Shown one piece after another: positions 34,524-43,202 of a stretch of 64,000 bases of DNA. The notes under the pieces are model-generated. The model did no database searches. It saw only the letters and a program-made list of their open reading frames with translations, and had not been told where the DNA came from. The first letter of the stretch is position 1. Every line of letters begins with the position of its first letter. The position numbers were made by a program, and so were the translations under genes. This DNA comes from Pedosphaera sp. (GTDB taxonomy: Bacteria > Verrucomicrobiota > Verrucomicrobiia > Limisphaerales > SXQI01), in contig JANYDC010000031.1 in NCBI GenBank assembly GCA_025359965.1, forward strand, positions 62,001-126,000, written 5' to 3'.

Positions 34524-37500
34524 ATGACAATTCCACAACCGAAACAACCTGACCGCAAAAATCATGAGCCGTCAGCGAACCTGAGTAAACGTCTTTACGG
34601 TCGAGTGAAGTCGTTCCTTGTTATGGCCAGCATCTGGGGCGTTCTGACCGGCACGGCTTTTGCCCAATCATCCTACGCGCTCTTCGCCACGACGGTGGAC
34701 TCGTCACGTCCAGCTCCAACCATGGATGGCGTATGCTCCACCGAAGAATATCGGGCGGCCTGGCGACTCACACGCCTGATCTACCGTCCGCAACTTAACT
34801 TCAGCCCTGCGCAGGCCTATCTTTTGACCAGGGGCTCGCAGCTTTTCGTCTGTCTCACCGGTCTGCCTGGGCCTGACCCTCAAAATCAATTCTCCAAACT
34901 CTCCCTCCATTTCGATTCAAGCGCTGGCCGAGGGCCGTTGGCTGGAACAGACGCGCTTCGACTCGAACGCAGTCAGGCAGGGGTTTTCTTCACCTATCGC
35001 GGAGACGGGGCGGGGAACTTCGTCAGAACGACAAGCGAACAAGGGATCAGAACGTTCGGTCGAACAGACGGAAACACTTGGACGGTTGAGTTTCAAATCC
35101 CCTTGGACCTAATCGGTGGGGGCGCCCCCGGTTCGACCATCAGTTTTCAGATGCAGCATGAGGATGTGGGCGGGACCGGAACAACTGTTGCGTGGCCTCC
35201 GGGCAGTCGACCCGAAGTGCCAGACAGTTGGGCGACGCTTTATTGGTTTAGTAATTCAGGCGTAAGTTACCCCGAAGTCGATCTTTATTCGATCAACCAA
35301 GGGCTCTCAGTCGATGCGAATGCCGGGGTAGAAACCCATCTCATCGCCGACAAGGAAACCGTCGTCCACGCACAATTGTTCACTCGCGGAGCGGTCCGGC
35401 AAGTCTCCAGTTTTCAAGTGCGAGTCACAAGGATAAGCCCAGATCGCTCCCTGCCTGTTATCGTGAACGGGCGAGCAGCGCTTTCCGGGGTCGGGGGCGA
35501 ATATCTGGCAGACACAGCGCAAGGCTCATTTCATGGTACGGGCGAATTTGCCGCGTGGCTGCCCCGCACCGCAGTGAATAAGCCCGGGGAGTATCTGTTT
35601 GAATCCTTGGTCTCGCTGGAAGGGCAGCCCGGCCCGCCTCAAGTATTGGTTCTGGGGACGAAAACCTTTCTACCCACCGGGGATCTCAGGCTTCTTGTGC
35701 AGCCTTGGAGAGTCCGCTTCCTGGGTGATGATACCCCGTGGACACCGGCTCACACTGCCAATGTGCCGGTCATGCTTCGCGATACGGCACGCATGTATCC
35801 CTTGAGAGCGGGAGTGGGTGTCATTGGGGACAACGCTCTCGATGTGGCACGCAGAGATGCGGCTGGCATCCGCTTTCGGCTGGTGCCGATCACCTCCTGC
35901 CTGGATTCGGACACAACTGCCGAGGAATGCGATCACCGCACACGAAGCCAGATGACCGACCGGATCAATTTTCTCAACGCCTATCTGGACCGTCAGGACC
36001 GGGAGTCTCCCTTGCCGTTCGGGCTTAGAGAACGATTTGATTATGGCATGGTCTGCACGAGCTCCAGCGGAACGGGCGGTGGACAGGCCCAAACGGGGTG
36101 GACACCCCCATCCCCCGGAGTCGGGTTTGATGCTTCACCTACAGGGGGAACTTCCTACGTAATTGCGCAGGAAGTGGCCCACTGCCTCGGGCAGGTTGAA
36201 CCCGACAGCCCAAACTCCATGCCAGGCAACGCCGTCCACTCGATGAATCAGACCATACCACTTTGGCACGGGGAAGCTGCTGCTCACCTCATCAACCAAA
36301 ACTTCGTGCAAATCCCACAATCCGCTCTTTACGGCACGAGCGCTGGAAACGTTGGCAACATATTTATGGAAGGCTTTGAATGGAATCGACTTCACGACCG
36401 ACTGCTAAGACGGGTGGGTCTGGCTTCCAAAAACCAGGGAAACCGCGTGCAGGCGGCCAGCGGCAACAGCCCGGCCCCTACCCTGTTCCATCTTATGGGT
36501 CGCGTTGATCGGAAAAATGCGGTCACAGCGGAATACTCGCAGAGGGTCGATGATCTTGCCCTGCCGCTGACTCCGGAGAAGCAAGGCAGCCCATGGCATT
36601 TCTTGCTTCTGGATAAGACGGGCAAACCACTCAATGGAACAGGCCTGAGCTTTGCCGTCGAATTCGACGAAGCTACCCATCACCACGATGATCCGCCTTC
36701 CGAGTGGGCTCCGCTCCAACTTACCACCATTTTGCCCGAAGGAACGCGTCGCATCGAAATCCGAAATCTGGACAGGCTTCTGTATTCCATGGACGTAACG
36801 GACCAGCCTCCGGGGGTCAGCAATGTCGTCGCGAAGACACAGCCCGACGGGAATATACTGCTCACTTGGGAGGCTGCCGATGAGGACAGCGCAACCGTAT
36901 GTTTCAGTGTGTTTTACCTCGACCATCCGGGTGGTGCAAACATCCAGGAGGGCGCGCCCATTCTATTGATGACCGGCCTGCAGGAGAAATCATTCACCCT
37001 TTCCACCGAACTGTTGGCTGCGACAGAAAAAGGAACGCTCAGGGTCGTGGCCACCGACGGCTTCAATACCGCCCAGGCGGAAAGCAATCCATTCAGCATT
37101 ATTGCAAAACCGCCTTTCGCAACCATCAGTGGTCCCGTTGAAACCCCTGTGCCAGTGGGCAGGCCAGTTAGATTAATCGCCTCGGCCTTTGATCTGTCGG
37201 ATGGGATGATTGGAGGGGCTTCTCTAGAATGGCGGGATGAAAAAGGCGCAGTGATCGGTACGGGTGAGTCGGTCGAGACCACCTTCAAAACCGAAGGTTC
37301 GCATGAGGTGTCTTTGAGTGTGAAAGCCTCCTCGGGACTTTCTGCCAGAACCAAGGTTCAGATCAATGTTATAGCAGATGCCGACGGTGACGGACTACCG
37401 AACGCCTACGAACAAAAGTTGCCATGTCTTTCTGATAAACTGGCTGACTCCTTCGATGACATCGATAATGACGGGCTTTCCTCACTTCAGGAATTTGCGC

Positions 37501-38102
37501 TCGGCACCGATCCCTGCGATCCGGATTCTGACGGCGATGGAGTGAGTGATGGCGACGAGGTCCGTTTGGGCAGCAACCCTCTCGATGCCAAATCCCTCCC
37601 GCGCGCGGACACACTGTTTGTCTCCCCTGCTTCCCTCCAGCTCAAGTGCGACAGCGGAGCCACCGTGAAAGCCACCCTCAATCTGCGCACTGCAGAATTG
37701 GGAACTGCTTGGCATTCTGGCTCGGATGCATCGTGGCTCACTGCGACACCTCAAGGGGAAGGGGGGATGATCGTCGACGCATTTGCTGATAGCAAGGGGC
37801 TTCCGGACGGAATTTACACCACCAAGATCTTGTTCCAGTCGGCTCGTGGTCAATCCCGCGAAGTGCCTGTAACCCTGGTGATCGGCAAAACTGATACACC
37901 TCCGCAAATCGGCTTCCAAACCACAGCCAGCGGCGAAATCGTGCTCTCGTGGATGATCAGCCTTCTGCGTTTAGAGGCGACGGAGACGCTGCAATCTCCC
38001 AAGTGGATCGTGAGCGAAGCAATACCTGAACAGAAAACCGACCACATGGAGGTCACCATCAAACCTGACCAATCGCAGAAATTCTTCCGATTGGTCCAGT
38101 AA
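34524..38102 (+). CDS. Large secreted protein with degenerate metalloprotease-like site, PKD-like and calcium-loop repeats
   Basis: This protein has up to 1192 residues. The ATG at 34524 gives a long head before the signal peptide; GTG at 34605 would give a compact one (KSFLVMASIWGVLTGTAFA). An N-terminal beta-rich domain (about 50-270) is followed by a region with VIAQEVAHCLGQVEPDSPN (near 550), which resembles HEXXHXXGXXH with the first and third histidines replaced. A fibronectin/PKD-like part (about 870-950) and calcium-binding thrombospondin-type-3 loops (about 952-1030, DADGDGLPNAYE, DPDSDGDGVSDGDE) follow. The end is KFFRLVQ, like other large proteins here. It is probably a target of the neighbouring sigma factor. 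Confidence 0.85.
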   Translation: MTIPQPKQPDRKNHEPSANLSKRLYGRVKSFLVMASIWGVLTGTAFAQSSYALFATTVDSSRPAPTMDGVCSTEEYRAAWRLTRLIYRPQLNFSPAQAYLLTRGSQLFVCLTGLPGPDPQNQFSKLSLHFDSSAGRGPLAGTDALRLERSQAGVFFTYRGDGAGNFVRTTSEQGIRTFGRTDGNTWTVEFQIPLDLIGGGAPGSTISFQMQHEDVGGTGTTVAWPPGSRPEVPDSWATLYWFSNSGVSYPEVDLYSINQGLSVDANAGVETHLIADKETVVHAQLFTRGAVRQVSSFQVRVTRISPDRSLPVIVNGRAALSGVGGEYLADTAQGSFHGTGEFAAWLPRTAVNKPGEYLFESLVSLEGQPGPPQVLVLGTKTFLPTGDLRLLVQPWRVRFLGDDTPWTPAHTANVPVMLRDTARMYPLRAGVGVIGDNALDVARRDAAGIRFRLVPITSCLDSDTTAEECDHRTRSQMTDRINFLNAYLDRQDRESPLPFGLRERFDYGMVCTSSSGTGGGQAQTGWTPPSPGVGFDASPTGGTSYVIAQEVAHCLGQVEPDSPNSMPGNAVHSMNQTIPLWHGEAAAHLINQNFVQIPQSALYGTSAGNVGNIFMEGFEWNRLHDRLLRRVGLASKNQGNRVQAASGNSPAPTLFHLMGRVDRKNAVTAEYSQRVDDLALPLTPEKQGSPWHFLLLDKTGKPLNGTGLSFAVEFDEATHHHDDPPSEWAPLQLTTILPEGTRRIEIRNLDRLLYSMDVTDQPPGVSNVVAKTQPDGNILLTWEAADEDSATVCFSVFYLDHPGGANIQEGAPILLMTGLQEKSFTLSTELLAATEKGTLRVVATDGFNTAQAESNPFSIIAKPPFATISGPVETPVPVGRPVRLIASAFDLSDGMIGGASLEWRDEKGAVIGTGESVETTFKTEGSHEVSLSVKASSGLSARTKVQINVIADADGDGLPNAYEQKLPCLSDKLADSFDDIDNDGLSSLQEFALGTDPCDPDSDGDGVSDGDEVRLGSNPLDAKSLPRADTLFVSPASLQLKCDSGATVKATLNLRTAELGTAWHSGSDASWLTATPQGEGGMIVDAFADSKGLPDGIYTTKILFQSARGQSREVPVTLVIGKTDTPPQIGFQTTASGEIVLSWMISLLRLEATETLQSPKWIVSEAIPEQKTDHMEVTIKPDQSQKFFRLVQ

Positions 38103-38130
38103 CTTGAGAGTGTTGCAAGAGAAACTGCTG

Positions 38131-39048
38131 TTAAGCTTCGGGGATTAGCAGCGGTTCGAGGGTCTTGCGGGCAATTAACAAGCCGGTGGTTTCCAATTGG
38201 AGACCACCGGGATGATCGCGATAGACTGGGTCATGCCAGCCTTCGATGTTTAGATCGTGAGTGTAGCCGGAGCGAACGAGCAGGTGGAGGATTTGCGCCC
38301 AATCGGACTGACCCAAGCCGGGAAAACGGTGTTCGGCCACTCCTGCATGGCAGATGCCGTATTTCCTCATGAGCGAATGGTCCACCCAGGCGTCCTTGGC
38401 GTGGACGTGGAAAATTTTACGGCCAAACATGCGAAGGTTTTCCAACGGGTCGATGCCTTGGCAGATAAGGTGGGCAGCGTCCCATTCGATCCCGATATTG
38501 GCATGCGGGCAGGCGTCAAAAAAGGCTTCCCACAGCGCGGGCTGACCAAAGAAATTGTAGCCCATCACAGAAAGGTGATGGAGGCCTTGGGGGCAATGCT
38601 CAAAAGCAATATGCACTCCGGACTGGTCCGCCTTCAAAGCAAGTGGGCCCCAGAATTCTAAAATTCGTGGAATGTCGTTGGTTGAAGATTGGTAGACTGG
38701 ATTGCCGCCGCGTTGATTGATCACCGGATTGATGACTGCACCTGGGAAGGCTGACACCACAGGGATACCCAGCAGGGCGGCCACATCGATGGCGCGGGTC
38801 AATATCCGGCAGGCTGCTTCCGTTTGCGCGGGGTCGAGGGGATTTGCATAGTAGGCCGCAATGGCAGAACAACGGAGACCGAGCCCAGACCAAAGCGCAC
38901 GGGCACGTTCTGCTTCCGATTGCCAGTCAGATCCAAGGGTTGCACTCGGGTGCTGGCCAAAACGCACCCATTGAAAGCAGCGGAGGCCAAGACCATTAAG
39001 AAAGGTCAATTCCGATTCCTCCGCCCGGGCAAGCATTCCTAAACGCAT
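38131..39048 (-). CDS. Sugar phosphate isomerase/epimerase-like TIM-barrel protein
   Basis: This 305-residue cytosolic protein has the xylose isomerase-like TIM-barrel fold: MRLGMLARAEESEL, IPVVSAFPGAV, VHIAFEHCPQGL, ANIGIEWDAAHLICQG, IFHVHAKDAW and NIEGWHDPVY. The glutamate, aspartate and histidine residues in EHCP, EWDAAH and HVHAKD fit the metal site of the family. The substrate is unknown; relatives act on inositols, hydroxypyruvate and various keto sugars. It starts 56 nt after the last giant paralog on the same strand, so it may be the tail of that operon or a separate gene. Confidence 0.85.
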   Translation of the reverse strand: MRLGMLARAEESELTFLNGLGLRCFQWVRFGQHPSATLGSDWQSEAERARALWSGLGLRCSAIAAYYANPLDPAQTEAACRILTRAIDVAALLGIPVVSAFPGAVINPVINQRGGNPVYQSSTNDIPRILEFWGPLALKADQSGVHIAFEHCPQGLHHLSVMGYNFFGQPALWEAFFDACPHANIGIEWDAAHLICQGIDPLENLRMFGRKIFHVHAKDAWVDHSLMRKYGICHAGVAEHRFPGLGQSDWAQILHLLVRSGYTHDLNIEGWHDPVYRDHPGGLQLETTGLLIARKTLEPLLIPEA

Positions 39049-39104
39049 GGGTGCAGATTATCCTCCACACCCGTCGCCGGGAAGGAAACTCTCGACTGGA
39101 ACCG

Positions 39105-42100
39105 TTAATCCTTCAGGTGGATGCGGTAGAAGCGGCTTGGTGCGTCAGGCAGTTGGGGCTGATAGATCATCATTTCACCATCACCGATCAGACTGTTCTC
39201 CAAAACGGTCCACTCAGGAGTGGTCAGTGTGGGCGAAGACTCAAGGCTGTAGACGGCATTGGTGCCAGTGGGCCAACGAAGCGTGAAGATGCCATCCGCG
39301 TGCAATGAATTGAGTTTAAGCTTGGAGCTGAAATCGGTGGGATTAGTCCCAGCCTTGAACTCGGCCATGTTGGACATGCCATCACCATCAGCGTCGGCAT
39401 CAGGTGCGGAAAGCATATTGAGGAGCGAACCAAAATACTTAATGCGCCATGCATCGGGAATACCATCGTTCCAAGGTTTGGCACTGCGGGCACTCATGGT
39501 GATCAGTCCATCAGAGGTGGTAGCAGGAAGAACGGAGATGCCGTTGGGCGATCCTGACATGTGCTCGATATGCACGAGGAACGCGGTGTTGGGGCTGGCA
39601 TTAGTGGGGATGTTGACACGGAGAACACCCACGATGGCAGAATCCTTAATCCCGGCCTTCGAAGTATCCAGCCATGACGCTGCATAAATATTGTTTTGCT
39701 CCACGCCACCCTGGGTGGGCTGCCCCATCTCGGCAGATGGAACGAAGCTAACTGGCTGGGTCAGTTGGGTGTTGCCGTCAACAGACTCAACTTTCAACCG
39801 CATTAATAAAGCACGGATGGGGAAACCGCCTTTGATCACCGCCCGGATGGGGATATCAACGACCTGGCCGGGAGAGACGACCGCGCCGTCTGCGGAAAAC
39901 GCAACCGATACCGCCTCTCCATTGCCTTCATCCAGCGCTTGAGCATGGACAACTCCGGCAACTCGCAAGGGATCGCCACGGAACAAATTGGAGACCGCTA
40001 CGGATTGGAGAAGCCCGTTGCTCCAGTATCTCTCATAGTTCACCAAAGCTGGATCAAGGGATCGACGGAACGCCACATAAAGATCGGCGACATCCAACTG
40101 ACCATCTCCAAACCCAATTTCATTTACGATTCGGTCATTGCCATCACTATTCACAAACGAACCCGCCGCATTCAAATAAGTTGGAGCGAGAAAGAAGTTC
40201 GTGGTGGTAACCAAATTAGTAAGCACCGCGATGTTGGTGACCGCAAAATCATTGGTGGTAAACCCGCTGATATTGGTGACGGTCACCAAATTAGTGGTGA
40301 TGATGTCGTTGGTGACGAAGGTCAGATTGGTGGTGATATCCTGAACATTGGTGGATGAGACCAGGTTTGTAACCACGTCAACAAGATTGGTCACCAAAAC
40401 GAAGGTGGTTGCGTCCAAATAATTGGTAGTCACCACGTAATTCGTGAGCACCTCGTAAAGATTCGTGGTGATCAGATTGGTTGAGAAGGCAAAGTTGGTG
40501 GTGACGATAGGATTCGTCAGGTAATCGGCAAAATTCACCACATCGAAATTCGTGGTCAGATTGACGATATTTGTCACGAAGATGTTGGTGACAATGGCCA
40601 GATTTGTGAAAATGGTCAGGTTGGTGGTGAAGCCGGTGATGTTGGTGGTGACGCAACAAGTGTCCATCGCGTCCAGCATGTCACTTCCGGGAGGGGGCAG
40701 ATTGAGTCCGTAAGCCACGGATTGATGAAGTTGCTCAAGGTCGTTGTTGACGATTGTGTTGTCGCCAAAATCGCCCGCGTTGAACCACCGGAAAGGGGCG
40801 ACATCGCCCACCAAGTAGTGCCGGCTGGCCACAGTGACGGTCTGCACGGCCTTGATCGGAACGGTGGGATCGGAGCCGTTCGGAGCCTCAATGAGCACAT
40901 CCTCTGAAACGCCATCTGAATTGCCGGAAGCCCTGCCGATTTTCATCTGATAAGTGTCGCCAATGGCTGCGGAACCCGGAACCACAAAGGAAGCGGCGCC
41001 CATCACCACTTTACGGTTCTTGCTGGAGAAAATGGTGTCGTGAGGCTGTGAATAGCTGATTAGATCCTGAGCTGAGGTGTCGTATAGATTCTTACTGCCG
41101 GCACGTTCAAGCCAACCCACTCCAATCAGGTTTTCCGCAAAATCATAGGTGAAAAGGTTTGTGAACACCGGCACTTGATTGGTGAAGAAAACCGTGTTGG
41201 TGACATTGTTGATGACCTGCTGAAAACTGCTGATGGAATTCAACAGACCAACGTAGGCTGCATTGGTGATTGTCAGGTAGTTATCACCAAACTTTTGCTT
41301 GAGACTGGAGGTGAAAGAGAGGCTGTAATCCGAGTTGAACGCCGGAGCCGGACCCGTCAGGTTCTCAACCTTTAGATTGAAACTCATGCCGTAGATTTTC
41401 TGATTCGGCAGGGTGGTAAGTGTCACTGGAGCGTAAAAGCGCTGGCCAGGCGCAGCCACAAACTCGCTGGATGCCTCTCCACCGCTAAACCCAAGGCTGA
41501 TTCGGTTATTGATGAAATTTGTAGGGGAGAACGTGGCGCTGGCCGTTTGGCTGGAAGCAAAGTTATCCAGGTAACCGCGCGCCTTAACCACCAAATTGCT
41601 TCTACCGATCACGAGACCAATTTTTTCGGAGTTGAAAATGGGGCCGTGAGTCGCAGGATTTACTCCGGGCACGTTGGAAGGATCGCTTCCATCCAGAGTG
41701 TAATACATTTGAGCATTGGTGGTGCTGTTGAGGAAGGTAATGTTCCCCGGTGTGGAGACGGCATCAATGCTCGGGGTTGCCACTTGAAACCGGAAGGTGG
41801 CCTCCACAATCCCACTGGCGGTTCGGCCGGGCGCGGAGCTAAGCGCCTTTACAGTGAGAATGGGTAACTGACCGGTCAGCGTCGCCGGACGTTTCGACGG
41901 GGGGAGTCCATCGAAGTACTCCGGGGCAGTGGGTGAATTCACATCCGGTTTGGGGAGCAAATCCGGATCAAACACGTTGGTTCTTCCAGGACCCGCCGTC
42001 CAAAGATGGCGGACATTTGGTTCGCCGCGTATGCCAATGGTCACATCATTATTGAAGATCGAATCGGTCACGGGGAATAGTTTTAGCACTTCGCTGCCCG

Positions 42101-43157
42101 AAGTAGGGTCCACAATGACTTGAATGTAGCCGATGGCGGGGTCGGTAATGCGCGGAGGCACGGGGCTCACCAGAATCTGACGAACGGCGCGGTTCAACTC
42201 GTCGACCAAAAGAAAGCCGGTTGAAAACCTTACCAACGACGCAGGAGAATTGAAACGCGCAGCTGAGAGCAATCCATCGGCAAAACCCGAGGTTCCAGGA
42301 AGGCCTGCATAGGTCTGGACGGAATACCCTCCGATTTCGGGATCGGTAAAGACACGACGTAGCGAATGATTCTCGGAGTCGGTAATGAGCAAACCGAAAT
42401 TGGTTCCAAGCCAGATGACTCCGTCAGGCAAACTGAAAGAAGCGTCAAGACTGGCCTCGGCATCCAAGGCGCCTATGGATCCTGAACCGGCAAATACGCT
42501 CACCATCCCGTTGGTATCCACGGCGCGAATCAGATTGGCCGCGCGATCGGCCACGAACAGCCGTCCATCGTCCGCCATGTCGATCCCGGAAGGACCGGAA
42601 AAACCCGTGGCATAAGTGGTGACGGAGTCTGAGTTATCCAATCGCCGGATGTTCTTTGAGCGAAAATCCGAGATGAAGATATTGCCGAGTTTATCAAGCG
42701 CCAGTCCGCGTGGAAGACGGAACTGGGCGATGCTGCCCGGTCCATCCAACTGACCCGAAACACCCGTTCCCGCCAGAGTGGTGACAGTGCCGCTCGCCAG
42801 GTCAATGAAGCGAAGGGAGTGGTTGCCCGAATCGGCCACCACCAAACCGCCGCGTGCGTAAATGATCCCATGCGGATCGTTGAAGCGGGCTTGAGCCAGA
42901 GTTCCATCCACATGGTCAGCCACGCCGGATTTACCGGCGAGGACTGTGTATTCCCCGGTGGACATCCTGAAGCGGAAGATGCGCTGGGTGGCCGGATCGG
43001 TCATGTACAGATTGTCATCCGGGTCGGCGGCCACGCCGTAGGGCTCCAAGGGCCCTGATGTCGGCGAGGTACTGCGCACAATCGTGCTGACTGTTTGCGC
43101 CATCCCCTGCCCGACAAGGGCGGTAAGCAGCCAAAGGAATGCCAATCTAAGTTTCAT
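39105..43157 (-). CDS. Giant secreted NHL/cohesin-dockerin-like protein with Thr-Asn-rich insert (paralog 4)
   Basis: This 1350-residue protein starts at the ATG at 43157, directly before the signal peptide (KLRLAFLWLLTALVGQGMA); an upstream GTG exists. In order: an NHL beta-propeller (about 20-320), chitobiase-C-like domains (about 330-530, MYYTLDGSDPSN), a cohesin-like domain (about 550-760), a dockerin-like start (YLVGDVAPFRWFNAGDFGD), a Thr-Asn-rich insert of about 155 residues, the second dockerin-like half (FGDGQLDVADLYVAFRRSL), a second cohesin-like domain, the DADGDGMSNMAEF calcium loop and a C-terminal module ending FYRIHLKD. It is the last of four tandem paralogs behind a pilus-like platform. 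Function unknown; probably a surface or matrix protein. Confidence 0.85.
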   Translation of the reverse strand: MKLRLAFLWLLTALVGQGMAQTVSTIVRSTSPTSGPLEPYGVAADPDDNLYMTDPATQRIFRFRMSTGEYTVLAGKSGVADHVDGTLAQARFNDPHGIIYARGGLVVADSGNHSLRFIDLASGTVTTLAGTGVSGQLDGPGSIAQFRLPRGLALDKLGNIFISDFRSKNIRRLDNSDSVTTYATGFSGPSGIDMADDGRLFVADRAANLIRAVDTNGMVSVFAGSGSIGALDAEASLDASFSLPDGVIWLGTNFGLLITDSENHSLRRVFTDPEIGGYSVQTYAGLPGTSGFADGLLSAARFNSPASLVRFSTGFLLVDELNRAVRQILVSPVPPRITDPAIGYIQVIVDPTSGSEVLKLFPVTDSIFNNDVTIGIRGEPNVRHLWTAGPGRTNVFDPDLLPKPDVNSPTAPEYFDGLPPSKRPATLTGQLPILTVKALSSAPGRTASGIVEATFRFQVATPSIDAVSTPGNITFLNSTTNAQMYYTLDGSDPSNVPGVNPATHGPIFNSEKIGLVIGRSNLVVKARGYLDNFASSQTASATFSPTNFINNRISLGFSGGEASSEFVAAPGQRFYAPVTLTTLPNQKIYGMSFNLKVENLTGPAPAFNSDYSLSFTSSLKQKFGDNYLTITNAAYVGLLNSISSFQQVINNVTNTVFFTNQVPVFTNLFTYDFAENLIGVGWLERAGSKNLYDTSAQDLISYSQPHDTIFSSKNRKVVMGAASFVVPGSAAIGDTYQMKIGRASGNSDGVSEDVLIEAPNGSDPTVPIKAVQTVTVASRHYLVGDVAPFRWFNAGDFGDNTIVNNDLEQLHQSVAYGLNLPPPGSDMLDAMDTCCVTTNITGFTTNLTIFTNLAIVTNIFVTNIVNLTTNFDVVNFADYLTNPIVTTNFAFSTNLITTNLYEVLTNYVVTTNYLDATTFVLVTNLVDVVTNLVSSTNVQDITTNLTFVTNDIITTNLVTVTNISGFTTNDFAVTNIAVLTNLVTTTNFFLAPTYLNAAGSFVNSDGNDRIVNEIGFGDGQLDVADLYVAFRRSLDPALVNYERYWSNGLLQSVAVSNLFRGDPLRVAGVVHAQALDEGNGEAVSVAFSADGAVVSPGQVVDIPIRAVIKGGFPIRALLMRLKVESVDGNTQLTQPVSFVPSAEMGQPTQGGVEQNNIYAASWLDTSKAGIKDSAIVGVLRVNIPTNASPNTAFLVHIEHMSGSPNGISVLPATTSDGLITMSARSAKPWNDGIPDAWRIKYFGSLLNMLSAPDADADGDGMSNMAEFKAGTNPTDFSSKLKLNSLHADGIFTLRWPTGTNAVYSLESSPTLTTPEWTVLENSLIGDGEMMIYQPQLPDAPSRFYRIHLKD
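40185..40660 (-). repeat. Thr-Asn-rich coding repeat
   Basis: About 23 Thr-Asn dipeptides occur in about 155 residues, spaced mostly 5-9 residues apart with hydrophobic residues between (for example TTNLTIFTNLAIVTNIFVTN). In DNA this reads on the plus strand as repeated variants of AAATTGGTGGTGA. The three neighbouring paralogs have only a short loop at the same point, so it is an insertion or expansion between the two calcium-loop halves of the dockerin-like domain. Confidence 0.9.
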
Positions 43158-43202
43158 GATATTTCGCAGTTCACCCACTGGAGACATTGATCCCACGACT
43201 CT

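Noticed and set aside
40185..40660. Repetitive DNA that at first sight resembles a CRISPR or tandem-repeat array
   Set aside because: There are no constant repeats with unique spacers; it is in-frame coding for a Thr-Asn-rich segment.
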